Positions 1 to 8,187 of a DNA stretch of 64,000 nt are shown piece after piece. This DNA is from Pseudomonas simiae (GTDB lineage: Bacteria > Pseudomonadota > Gammaproteobacteria > Pseudomonadales > Pseudomonadaceae): the NCBI RefSeq assembly GCF_900111895.1, contig NZ_FOKB01000006.1:1-64000 (forward strand), read 5' to 3'. Below the pieces are notes generated by a model. The model made no database searches, had not been told where the DNA came from, and worked only from the letters and a program-made list of their open reading frames with translations. Every line of letters starts with the position of its first letter. Position 1 is the stretch's first letter. A program made the translations under genes and the position numbers.

Positions 1-92
1 ACCACCTGATCCCATCCCGAACTCAGCAGTGAAACGATGCATCGCCGATGGTAGTGTGGGGTTTCCCCATGTGAGAGTAGGTCATCGTCAAG
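1..92 (+). rRNA. rrf: 5S ribosomal RNA, 3' part
   Basis: The first 92 bases read as the 3' three quarters of a Pseudomonas 5S rRNA. The conserved loop with CCCGAACTCAG, the GATGGTAGTGTGGGG stretch and the closing GTGAGAGTAGGTCATCGTCA are all present. The 5' end lies outside the window, so an rRNA operon ends here. The exact 3' end is uncertain by a few bases. Confidence 0.95.
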
Positions 93-103
93 ATTGAATT
101 CCG

Positions 104-136
104 AAACCCCTGTCTGCTAACGCAGACAGGGGTTTT
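104..136 (+). terminator. Rho-independent terminator of the rRNA operon
   Basis: A perfect 11-bp stem (107-117 with 122-132) encloses a TAAC loop and runs into TTTT. It lies 12 bases after the 5S rRNA and is the expected operon end. Confidence 0.93.
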
Positions 137-237
137 GTCGTTTAGGGCCTTAAATCACCACGTTTCGTAACCCCCATCGCCTAGGTGTACCGCTGGTCTG
201 TTTCCCACATAAAAACAGGAAATACCTCACAAATTCC

Positions 238-264
238 TAAGATTTGCCAAGCGTTGGCCGAAAG
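238..264 (+). promoter_or_regulatory. Candidate sigma-28 (FliA) promoter of the chemoreceptor
   Basis: TAAGATTT (238-245), an 11-base spacer and GCCGAAAG (257-264) match the flagellar sigma-28 consensus TAAAGTTT-N11-GCCGATAA at 6 of 8 positions in each box, with exact spacing. It lies about 114 bases upstream of the chemoreceptor start. Chemoreceptors are commonly FliA-dependent, which supports the call. No transcript data are available. Confidence 0.6.
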
Positions 265-377
265 CCTGACGAGCCATGCGTGCACCGAAATAGAGCGGCC
301 GGAGAAGCTGCCTATACCGCTACATGGAATGTTCCACTCGGCACGCTCACCCCCCTTTGGCAAAAGAAGTCGATGAA

Positions 378-2258
378 ATGAATCTTAAGTTCAGTCATAA
401 AATTCTGTTGGCCGCGTCAGGCGTCGTGGTTTTGGCCTTCGCGTTGTTCACCCTCTATAACGACTACCTGCAACGCAGCACCATCAAGCAGAACCTGGAA
501 TCGTCCATCCAGCAATCCGGTGAGCTCACCGCCAGCAGTGTGCAGAACTGGCTCAGTGGGCGAATACTGGTACTCGAAAGCCTCACGCAAAACGTAGCCC
601 ACCAGGGCAGTGGTGCTGACCTTCCAGGTCTGGTCGATCAACCGGCATTCACCTCGAACTTCCAGTTCACCTACGTTGGCCAAACCAACGGCGTTTTCAC
701 TCAGCGTCCGGACGCAAAAATGCCCGATGGTTATGACCCTCGTCAGCGTCCCTGGTACAAGCAGGCAGTAGCCGCGGACAAACCCATGCTTACCCCGCCC
801 TACATGGCCGCAGTAGGCGGGCAGATCGTGACCATCGCCATGCCGGTGAAGAAGAATGGTGAATTGCTCGGTGTAGTCGGTGGCGACCTGAGCCTGCAGA
901 CCCTGGTGAAGATTATCAATTCGGTGGACTTCGGCGGTATCGGCCATGCGTTCCTGGTCAGTAGCGACGGGCAAGTCATCGTCAGTCCTGAACAGGACCA
1001 GGTGATGAAGAACCTCAAGGACATCTACCCTGGCACCCAGGTGCGTATCGAGAAGGTCAGCCAGGATGTCGTCCTCAACGGTCAGGACCGCATCCTGTCC
1101 TTTACCCCTATCAGTGGCTTACCCGGCGCAGATTGGTATATCGGTCTGTCGATTGATAAAGACAAAGCCTACGCACCGCTGGGCAAGTTCCGTACTTCCG
1201 CCTTGATTGCCATGTTGATCGCCGTAGTCGCGATTGCGGTGCTCCTGAGCCTGTTGATTCAGGTCTTGCTGCGACCCCTCACCACCATGGGCGTGGCGAT
1301 GCAGGACATTGCCCAAGGCGAAGGTGACCTAACCCGCCGCCTCGTTGTGACCAGCAAGGACGAGTTCGGCGAAGTCGGTAGCGCGTTCAATCAGTTTGTA
1401 GAACGTATCCACGCCTCGATTTCGGAGGTGTCTTCGGCAACCCGACAGGTGCACGATCTCTCCCAGCGTGTAATGGCCTCGTCCAATGCCTCTATCATCG
1501 GTTCCGATGAGCAAAGCGCGCGTACCAACAGCGTGGCAGCAGCGATCAACGAACTGGGCGCTGCTACCCAGGAAATCGCACGTAACGCCGCCGATGCTTC
1601 ACAGCACGCCAGCGGCGCCAGTGAACAAGCCGACGATGGGCGCAAGGTGGTGGAGCAAACCATCCTTGCAATGTCGGAACTGTCGCAGAAGATCAGCCTG
1701 TCCTGCACTCAGATCGAGACCCTCAACGCCAGCACCGACAACATCGGCCACATTCTCGATGTGATCAAAGGCATCTCCCAGCAAACCAATCTGCTGGCAC
1801 TCAACGCCGCCATCGAAGCGGCACGTGCTGGTGAGGCCGGTCGAGGCTTTGCAGTGGTCGCCGATGAGGTGCGTAACCTGGCTCACCGCACTCAGGAGTC
1901 GGCCGAAGAGATCCACAAAATGATCACGTCTCTGCAAGTGGGCTCGCGTGAAGCGGTGACCACCATGAACGCCAGCCAAACCTCCAGCGAAGAAAGTGTT
2001 GAGGTCGCGAACCAGGCTGGTGAGCGCTTGGTCAGCGTAACGCAGCGGATTGTCGAGATCGACGGCATGAACCAGTCCGTCGCCGCAGCCACAGAAGAAC
2101 AGACGGCGGTGGTAGAAACGCTCAACGTCGACATCAATCAGATCAACCTGCTGAACCAGCAAGGCGTGGCCAATCTCAACGAAACCCTGAAGGATTGCGA
2201 CGCGCTGTCGCAGCAGGCCAATCGATTGAAACAACTGGTCGATAGTTTCAAGATCTGA
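378..2258 (+). CDS. Methyl-accepting chemotaxis protein, PctA/PctB/PctC-like amino-acid receptor
   Basis: A 626-residue transmembrane chemoreceptor that passes ligand binding to CheA/CheW. The N-terminus (residues 5-31) is nearly the same as P. aeruginosa PctA as I recall it. A membrane segment (about 9-27) is followed by a periplasmic double-Cache domain (about 35-270), a second membrane segment (about 275-297), a HAMP domain and the signalling hairpin with ALNAAIEAARAGEAGRGFAV. The residues that bind the amino-acid backbone in PctA-type sensors are all present: Y119, R124, W126, Y127, Y142 and D170. An in-frame upstream start at 324 exists, but the ATG at 378 gives the family N-terminus. 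The precise ligands (which amino acids) cannot be read from sequence. Confidence 0.93.
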   Translation: MNLKFSHKILLAASGVVVLAFALFTLYNDYLQRSTIKQNLESSIQQSGELTASSVQNWLSGRILVLESLTQNVAHQGSGADLPGLVDQPAFTSNFQFTYVGQTNGVFTQRPDAKMPDGYDPRQRPWYKQAVAADKPMLTPPYMAAVGGQIVTIAMPVKKNGELLGVVGGDLSLQTLVKIINSVDFGGIGHAFLVSSDGQVIVSPEQDQVMKNLKDIYPGTQVRIEKVSQDVVLNGQDRILSFTPISGLPGADWYIGLSIDKDKAYAPLGKFRTSALIAMLIAVVAIAVLLSLLIQVLLRPLTTMGVAMQDIAQGEGDLTRRLVVTSKDEFGEVGSAFNQFVERIHASISEVSSATRQVHDLSQRVMASSNASIIGSDEQSARTNSVAAAINELGAATQEIARNAADASQHASGASEQADDGRKVVEQTILAMSELSQKISLSCTQIETLNASTDNIGHILDVIKGISQQTNLLALNAAIEAARAGEAGRGFAVVADEVRNLAHRTQESAEEIHKMITSLQVGSREAVTTMNASQTSSEESVEVANQAGERLVSVTQRIVEIDGMNQSVAAATEEQTAVVETLNVDINQINLLNQQGVANLNETLKDCDALSQQANRLKQLVDSFKI

Positions 2259-2273
2259 CCCGCTGATTGATCG

Positions 2274-2301
2274 GGCAGGAGCGAGCCCTCTCGCCCCTGC
2301 C
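2274..2301. terminator. Hairpin between convergent genes
   Basis: A 12-bp stem with one mismatch (2274-2285 with 2290-2301) and a CCCT loop lies between the chemoreceptor stop and the mgoD stop. There is no T tract on either side, so it may be a weak two-way terminator or half of a REP-like repeat. Confidence 0.45.
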
Positions 2302-2303
2302 GC

Positions 2304-2762
2304 TTAGCCGACTATCCGACGAACATTTTCCAAGGCGCTATCGGCGAAGCTCTGCACAAATTGTTCAAATCCTGTGTTTGCACGGTCGATGGGCTCGGCA
2401 ATGATCGTCCATGTTGCTTTGGAACAGTCTGCGCCAAGGGCCTCCACACGGATCGCCGCCCACAGCCTGGCTACACCGAGGGTGTTGTAGATTGTGGTCC
2501 AGGTCATGTGCATGGCCTGTTCGTCGCGGCTATTGAGTTGCTCCACCACACAATTACCATCGCGGAAGAATTTTGTTCGCAAGGCGCCCACGCCTGTGCC
2601 CGTCATTTCGATATGTGTCAGGTCAGGAATGAACGCATCGAAGCCTGCGAATTGCCCCACTATGTCCCACAGGCGAGTGGCATGGCAGTCGACCAAAACA
2701 GACGCAACTATCGGCCGGCCATTCGGGTTGCAAATCAATGTATCGGGTTGCAGCAGTTTCAT
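2304..2762 (-). CDS. mgoD: MgoD/PvfD-like SRPBCC (polyketide cyclase/START-fold) protein
   Basis: A 152-residue soluble protein of the SRPBCC helix-grip fold, a hydrophobic-pocket family that includes polyketide cyclases. It is the last gene of the mgoB-mgoC-mgoA-mgoD operon, 18 bases after mgoA. A protein of this family in this position is typical of mgo (P. syringae), pvf (P. entomophila) and ham (Burkholderia fragin/valdiazen) clusters. I chose the ATG at 2762 because AGGA stands 7 bases before it; an in-frame ATG at 2780 abuts the mgoA stop and has no such site. Its chemical role, perhaps shaping or cyclising the released aldehyde or imine, is inference. Confidence 0.85.
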   Translation of the reverse strand: MKLLQPDTLICNPNGRPIVASVLVDCHATRLWDIVGQFAGFDAFIPDLTHIEMTGTGVGALRTKFFRDGNCVVEQLNSRDEQAMHMTWTTIYNTLGVARLWAAIRVEALGADCSKATWTIIAEPIDRANTGFEQFVQSFADSALENVRRIVG

Positions 2763-2780
2763 AAGGTTATCCTGAGGCAT

Positions 2781-5700
2781 TCAAAGAAAGCCGGTGGCCT
2801 TGAGGTAGTCGCAGCCTTTACTCAACAGCGCCGGGTCCTTTTCGGGGTACTGTGCGCCCATTTGCTGGACAGCCTGTCGCGCGTTGTCGTAGCGAATCAT
2901 CGAGGTGTCGCCGATGTCTTCGTCGAGACGGCCGAGATAAAAACCCAGTACGCCAAACAGTGCATTGTCATGGCTGATCGTGTGTAGCGACTGTTGCCAC
3001 TGCTCAACGCTGACCCGCTCGAAACGGTGACCCGCCTGGCTGAAGCCATCCAAGTAGTGGGCCCAGCTCAACGGCTGCGGATTGTGCAGGTTGAACACAC
3101 TGCTACCGGCTTGAAAGCGGGTGCAGTGGAACGCGATGAAGCGCGCCAGGAAGTCCACCGGCATCAGGTCGAAGTTCAACGCCAACTTCGGGAGCAGGCC
3201 CATTTGCAGTGACCCCTTGAGCATCAGCATCAGCCGATTCTTTTGCGGCTGGCAAACGCCCGTGAGGCTGTTGAAACTGATGTTGCCGGGTCGATGGATA
3301 TTCACCCAGGCCCCACGTTCCACCGCACGCGCCAGTTGCCGTTCGGCGACCCACTTGGACAAGTTGTAGCCATTCTTGATGTACAGCGGCAGCGTGGCCG
3401 CGGCGGGCGCTTCTAGGACATAGCCTTGAGTATCGACACTGCTCGACGCGGAGAGCGTCGAGACAAAATTGAGGACCTTCTTGCAGTGCGTCTCACACAG
3501 GCGTAGGCATTCGAGTACGGGGTCAACGTTGTCCCTGGTCAGCGACGCATAGTCCAATACATGGTTGACCCTGGCGGCGTTATGTACCAGCACACCGAAC
3601 TCTTTGGCGAGGGTCTCATAGGCATTGCTGGTCAAACCCAGGCGAGGCAGGCTGACATCTGCGGCGAATACCTGCACCCGGCTCAGGTCCAGATGCTCCA
3701 GGCGATACTCGCGCAGCGCTTGGGTAAATCGCGCCATCGCCGACTGCCCCGGCTTCTCGCGCACCAGGCATGCTACTGCTGTAGCACCCTTGGCCAGCAG
3801 TGCCTCGACAATATGGACCCCTACAAAGCTGTTGGCCCCTGTAACGATCACTTTGTGCGGATCGCCCACGCAGTTTTCGGGGAGTGTGTTGTATATCCGC
3901 TCCCGATGCGCATCACGAACCGCTTGGCTGGCGGATGTATCGGGTCGTTCTCCTTGTTCCACCAATGTTGCGAGCGTACGAATCGTCGGCGCCTCGATGA
4001 AGTGGTTCAGCGAGAAACTACGGCCGAATTGTTCGCGAAAACGCAGCAAGAGGGTCGACAGCAAAATCGAATGGCCGCCGAGGTCGAAGAAGCTTTCATC
4101 GATAGACAACTCACCCGTGGGCAACGCCAGCAGTTCGATCCACAAGTGGGTCAATTGAGTCTGAAGCGGGGTTTGTGCCGCGCTGCAGGCTGTCGGCAAC
4201 GTGGGCTGGATCGGCACTGCCAGCAACGCCGCACGGTCGATTTTGCCGTTGCTGGAACACGGTATGCGTGGCAGCTCATCCCAGACGCCGGGCTGCATGT
4301 AGTCCGGTAGCCACTGCCGTGCATGGTGTTGCAGCGCCGTCATGCTTGCTCCCGGTTCGGGTTGCGCGACAAAGCCACGGATCCTGCGATCACGGTCGAT
4401 CACCACTGCCACCTGTCGATACAGCCGACTGCTGCGCAGGCACTGCTCAATCTCCAGGGGCTCTACCCGAAAACCACGGATCTTCACCTGATCATCTCGC
4501 CGTCCTCCCAGCACGATCCCGTCGGCAGTCCACTGCGCCAGGTCGCCAGTGCGATAGGCCCGCAGCGGCAGTTCGCCTGGCACTGCCAGCTCCACGAAAG
4601 AACTGGAAGCCTGTGATAGTGCGTTCACGTACCCCAGGCTCACTCCGGGGCCGACGATATACACCTCACCCATCACCCCTTCATCCACCGGTTGCAGGTG
4701 TTCATCGAGGATCAGCACCTGGCTGTTGGCGATGGGGCGGCCGACGTTGCGATTGCTGTCATTGGGGCGCAGCATCCGATGGGTGACCAACACCGTGGCC
4801 TCCGTCGGTCCATAGAGGTTATGGAACTGGCACTGCGTTGAAAGGCGTTCGATCACATGGGGTTCGCACACATCTCCACCGGTCAGCAGATGCGTGAGGC
4901 CCAGCGGTTGATCGAGCGGCAGGATACTCAGCAGCGCAGGCGGAAGAAAGGCATGGGTGATGCGTTGCCGGTGAAGCAGGTCCAGTAGCTGTTGAGGGTC
5001 TTGTCGTTGCTCTGTGCTGGGGACGATCAACTGAGCACCCGCTACCAAGGCGGGGAAAATATCGATCAGCGATGAATCGAAGCTCAATGGCGAGAACTGC
5101 AAGACGCGGCTCTGTTCATCCAGGTTTACACAGGACCTGAACCAGGCCGTGAAATGCGCCAGGTTGGCTTGGCTGAGCAACACGCCTTTGGGTTGCCCGG
5201 TGGTGCCCGAGGTAAAGAGCATCAGGCAGGGCGCATCGGCATGACGGTGGAGGCGCGCCAACGGCTGTGTGAGGTCGACGTCGTGTAGAGCGTGGTCGCT
5301 GACATCCAATGAGCTGAAACACGCTCTTAATGGATGCTGACCGGCGTCCAGCAATACCTGGGCTCCTGCGCTTTCGAGCATGGCCCGATGGCAGTGAGGC
5401 GGGTGGTCCGGATCCAACGGCAGGTACACCGCTCCACTGCCCAGCACGGCAAGGATACTGGCGTACAAGCCGATTGTTTTTTCCAGGCAGATCCCGACGA
5501 CTGCGGGCGTTTGCCCCGTTACCAACAAGGGGTGCAAGCGCTGCTGGATTGCCAATGCTTGAGCATGCAGCTGACGATAGGTCACTTCGCTGGCACCGAT
5601 ATGCAATGCGGGCCGGTCGGCAAATGTATGAAAGCTTGCCTGCAACCGATTGATCAGTGGCACTCGGGCTGCCTCTATCACGTCAGGGTCGGCGGAGCGG

Positions 5701-6158
5701 TTGAACCGGTGGGTGAATGCCAGCGCCTCAAGCGCATCCAGGCAGTGTTCGGGCCAGCCATTGGCGACCGCATTCAATTCGAAGTATCCAGGGTCTCGCG
5801 AGAAGCCGCTGATGTGCAGCGCGGTCCATTCCACCAATTCGCGGATGACTCGCCGGCGCAGTCGTTGACCGTTACCACTGGGCTCGTCGGCGATGTCCAG
5901 TACGGCCAACAGCTTTCGGTCTGGCCTATAGGCGCGCAGTTGCAGCGCGGGCAACCCGTAGTCGGTGATTGGGCCGACGCCCAGGCGCAGGCTCAATGTT
6001 GGAATCGGGCGTGCGTTGCCCTGCACCGACTGATCGCCGTCATCGATGCACAGGTCGACGCCCTCGTTGCCCGTGATATGCCCATACTGTTCCAGTTCTT
6101 GCCTGACCGCCTCCAAGGCGCTGCTGGCGCCGGAAAATCCAATGCTCAGCCGCCTCAT
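2781..6158 (-). CDS. mgoA: MgoA/PvfC-like NRPS: adenylation, carrier and terminal reductase domains
   Basis: An 1125-residue single-module NRPS without a condensation domain. The order is an unassigned N-terminal part (1-160), an adenylation domain (about 165-645; core motif FTSGTTGQPKG at 315-325, YRTGDL at 535-540, catalytic K639 in NGKIDR), a carrier domain (about 665-735; Ppant serine S697 in LGGHS) and an NAD(P)H thioester reductase (about 766-1115; TGANSFVG at 773-780, Y931-xxx-K935). It should activate an amino acid and release it as an aldehyde. Hand alignment to GrsA gives pocket residues D,S,I,F,L,G,L,V,L,K, typical of a branched aliphatic side chain. It overlaps mgoC by 4 bases (ATGA), which suggests translational coupling. 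PvfC/MgoA homologues are known to use Val or Leu. Confidence 0.92.
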   Translation of the reverse strand: MRRLSIGFSGASSALEAVRQELEQYGHITGNEGVDLCIDDGDQSVQGNARPIPTLSLRLGVGPITDYGLPALQLRAYRPDRKLLAVLDIADEPSGNGQRLRRRVIRELVEWTALHISGFSRDPGYFELNAVANGWPEHCLDALEALAFTHRFNRSADPDVIEAARVPLINRLQASFHTFADRPALHIGASEVTYRQLHAQALAIQQRLHPLLVTGQTPAVVGICLEKTIGLYASILAVLGSGAVYLPLDPDHPPHCHRAMLESAGAQVLLDAGQHPLRACFSSLDVSDHALHDVDLTQPLARLHRHADAPCLMLFTSGTTGQPKGVLLSQANLAHFTAWFRSCVNLDEQSRVLQFSPLSFDSSLIDIFPALVAGAQLIVPSTEQRQDPQQLLDLLHRQRITHAFLPPALLSILPLDQPLGLTHLLTGGDVCEPHVIERLSTQCQFHNLYGPTEATVLVTHRMLRPNDSNRNVGRPIANSQVLILDEHLQPVDEGVMGEVYIVGPGVSLGYVNALSQASSSFVELAVPGELPLRAYRTGDLAQWTADGIVLGGRRDDQVKIRGFRVEPLEIEQCLRSSRLYRQVAVVIDRDRRIRGFVAQPEPGASMTALQHHARQWLPDYMQPGVWDELPRIPCSSNGKIDRAALLAVPIQPTLPTACSAAQTPLQTQLTHLWIELLALPTGELSIDESFFDLGGHSILLSTLLLRFREQFGRSFSLNHFIEAPTIRTLATLVEQGERPDTSASQAVRDAHRERIYNTLPENCVGDPHKVIVTGANSFVGVHIVEALLAKGATAVACLVREKPGQSAMARFTQALREYRLEHLDLSRVQVFAADVSLPRLGLTSNAYETLAKEFGVLVHNAARVNHVLDYASLTRDNVDPVLECLRLCETHCKKVLNFVSTLSASSSVDTQGYVLEAPAAATLPLYIKNGYNLSKWVAERQLARAVERGAWVNIHRPGNISFNSLTGVCQPQKNRLMLMLKGSLQMGLLPKLALNFDLMPVDFLARFIAFHCTRFQAGSSVFNLHNPQPLSWAHYLDGFSQAGHRFERVSVEQWQQSLHTISHDNALFGVLGFYLGRLDEDIGDTSMIRYDNARQAVQQMGAQYPEKDPALLSKGCDYLKATGFL

Positions 6159-7102
6159 GTCACCCTCCCGGACACTGGCAGGTAATCGTTCAACGCATGC
6201 GCCACGCTCGGCGTTTGCAGCAAACCGCTGTGTTGCAGAAAGCCAAGGATATTGCCCATCAATGGATGTTGGCGGGTGATAGGGAAGGCCTGTGCCGCCA
6301 CTTCAGCGCGTAACGCACCGCGTAGGCTGGCGCTGATGTCGAGGTGTTGGATCAAGTTCAAGTCGAAGTTTTTTTGCAGGTCGTTCGTCAGGTACTGAGC
6401 CAGGAAAACCGGCAGCACCTTGGCGATTTCATTGCGGTCCCCCTCGCTCGCGGTTTGCCAATACAGGCGTACGAGCCGTATCCAGAACTGGGCGTGGCGG
6501 CCCTCATCAAACAGGTGGTCGGCCATCAAGCCACGGATGGAAGCTTTCACGCTGGTGTCCTTGGAGAATGCCGCCACATCCTGGGTCACGGTGTTTTCAG
6601 CGATTGCCACGCCAATCAGCGCGACAGCATCGCGTAGATGAGCGGGCGCCAACGCCTGTGCCATGGGCAGCGCACGGCTCAGCTCTATTTCTGTGGGCAG
6701 TTCCAGCGGTTGTATGCCGGTCATGGCCACGGTTTGCTGCAGGAAATCCAGCGCAACCAATGCGTGGTAATCCTCGTCCACGACGACGGTCATCGCATCC
6801 ACGCGGCAGGTCAGCGGGAAGGGCACAGCGAAGCGATTTTTGGCGATGCTGCGTGCAGTCTTGTCGACGATCTCGGTCTCGAATATCACCACGTCGTTGA
6901 TGAACTTGTAAAAGCTCTGCACCAGTACAAAATCGCGCCACTGAGGGCAGTGCTCAAGAAATGCCGCGCAGAGCACCAGGGGCTGACGGCACAGCGGGTA
7001 GATCAGTTTGTCATCGCTCTCCAGCAAGCGCCGAGGCCGTGTGCGGATGGTTGCGCGGCGCTCCCAGTCATCGGCGATGGCTTGGTAGTCGCCGGTGTTC
7101 AT
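6155..7102 (-). CDS. mgoC: MgoC/PvfB-like AurF-type diiron N-oxygenase
   Basis: A 315-residue soluble protein of the AurF (p-aminobenzoate N-oxygenase) family. The diiron ligand pattern of AurF can be followed: a glutamate in FETE (75-77), E110 and H113 (ExxH), E169, and H196, E200 and H203 in the HxxxExxH segment. The family oxidises amine nitrogen with O2; in pvf/ham clusters it is linked to N-oxidation of the amino-acid-derived substrate. The gene overlaps both mgoB and mgoA by ATGA junctions. A true p-aminobenzoate substrate is unlikely given the NRPS next door. Confidence 0.92.
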   Translation of the reverse strand: MNTGDYQAIADDWERRATIRTRPRRLLESDDKLIYPLCRQPLVLCAAFLEHCPQWRDFVLVQSFYKFINDVVIFETEIVDKTARSIAKNRFAVPFPLTCRVDAMTVVVDEDYHALVALDFLQQTVAMTGIQPLELPTEIELSRALPMAQALAPAHLRDAVALIGVAIAENTVTQDVAAFSKDTSVKASIRGLMADHLFDEGRHAQFWIRLVRLYWQTASEGDRNEIAKVLPVFLAQYLTNDLQKNFDLNLIQHLDISASLRGALRAEVAAQAFPITRQHPLMGNILGFLQHSGLLQTPSVAHALNDYLPVSGRVT

Positions 7103-7857
7103 GGGTGCACCTCTTGCAGCGAGGCCCGAAGCTCATCCCAGAACGCGACACGGCTGTGCATGGCCGCGAGTGCGGCGTCGTGGGCCTGTTGCGGATACGT
7201 AGGGTCTGCGCTGACCAGGCGATTGAGTAACTGCTCCGCCGCTGGCCCGTGTTCCTTGGCGTCCAATTCGATGTGGCGCTTGAGGTAAGCGCACAAGGTA
7301 GGCGCTTGACGATGAATGAACTCATCAGATTGCAGGATGCGTTCGAACATCCCCGGGATGACATGCTCGCGACCGTACAGGAATGTGGCCGCCACACAAT
7401 GGGTAGGCGCATTCAATGCAAGGTGCAAGGTGGCGTTGACGAAGCGGCTCACGCCGGGAGGAGCCTCGACCTGGTGCAAGGCTGCCGTGGCTCCCAGGCC
7501 TTGGCGTAGCAGCGCAACAAAGTGGCTGATGGCCGAGGTGCTGGCGCCCACTTCCGCCATGGCTTCCAAATACAGTTCGAAATGGCTGCAATAGCCTTGC
7601 ACGGGGTGTTCGTCTGACTCCTCACCCAGAATGATCTCATTGATCAGCCGCGCTGCCTGCGGGTCTTCAGCGGGTAGCCAGGGCAAGCGAGTGCAGGTCA
7701 GGTCCTGTTGCAGGCGCTTGGCGAGGGTCATGAAGTCCCAGACTGCAAACACATGACTTTCCATAAAAAGTTGTAACTTGCGCAGGGAAGTTATTTCTAA
7801 AAATAACGAATGGCTGCATAACTGCAGTTTTGCTGTTTCAAGTAAAGGTTGATGCAT
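7099..7857 (-). CDS. mgoB: MgoB/PvfA-like DUF3050 protein (haem-oxygenase-like fold)
   Basis: A 252-residue all-helical protein of the DUF3050 family, whose fold is that of haem oxygenases and of the haem-oxygenase-like diiron oxidases. Candidate metal ligands are H35, the E79/E80 pair, H92, and H195, D199 and H203 near the C-terminus. It is the first gene of the operon. Family knowledge places it as an oxidative enzyme of the mgo/pvf/ham pathway, but its exact reaction is not evident here. The ATG at 7857 has only a poor ribosome site (TAGG). Confidence 0.9.
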   Translation of the reverse strand: MHQPLLETAKLQLCSHSLFLEITSLRKLQLFMESHVFAVWDFMTLAKRLQQDLTCTRLPWLPAEDPQAARLINEIILGEESDEHPVQGYCSHFELYLEAMAEVGASTSAISHFVALLRQGLGATAALHQVEAPPGVSRFVNATLHLALNAPTHCVAATFLYGREHVIPGMFERILQSDEFIHRQAPTLCAYLKRHIELDAKEHGPAAEQLLNRLVSADPTYPQQAHDAALAAMHSRVAFWDELRASLQEVHP

Positions 7858-8187
7858 GGTTGATGCCTATAAGTTGTTGCGGCTGCTGTTGGGAAACAGC
7901 GATGAGTTTGTAATGGTCAGGGCGCGCGCAGGCATAAGCCGACTACCGGCGCGCAGAAATGCTCGACGATAGGCGCTGCAACGCCGAGCGGAGTGGTTTA
8001 GTAATAAAAGATGATAAGCGTATTAAATAGGTTGGCGCGCATACAAATATAATAGAAGTTTTTCTAAATAATATATGTTGTAAGTTGGTTGCTTGGGGCG
8101 TAGTGGGAAGTTTCTTTAGCGGGAGGCACTACACTGAGTGAGTGGCCCCCGTAATATTGGAAGGACGGGACAGGAGAACGCAATACT
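7858..8187. other. 330-bp intergenic region upstream of mgoB
   Basis: No gene is visible. It should hold the mgo promoter reading leftwards and the 3' end of the GntR gene unit. The middle (about 8010-8085) is AT-rich, unlike the surrounding DNA. A perfect inverted repeat lies at 7885-7900. Confidence 0.7.
7885..7900. promoter_or_regulatory. Perfect inverted repeat just upstream of mgoB
   Basis: GCTGTT-GGGA-AACAGC forms a perfect 6+4+6 inverted repeat whose edge is 27 bases from the mgoB start codon. It could be an operator for a regulator of signal synthesis, or an mRNA leader hairpin. In the transcript the loop is TCCC, so it lacks the GGA of an RsmA site. Confidence 0.4.
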
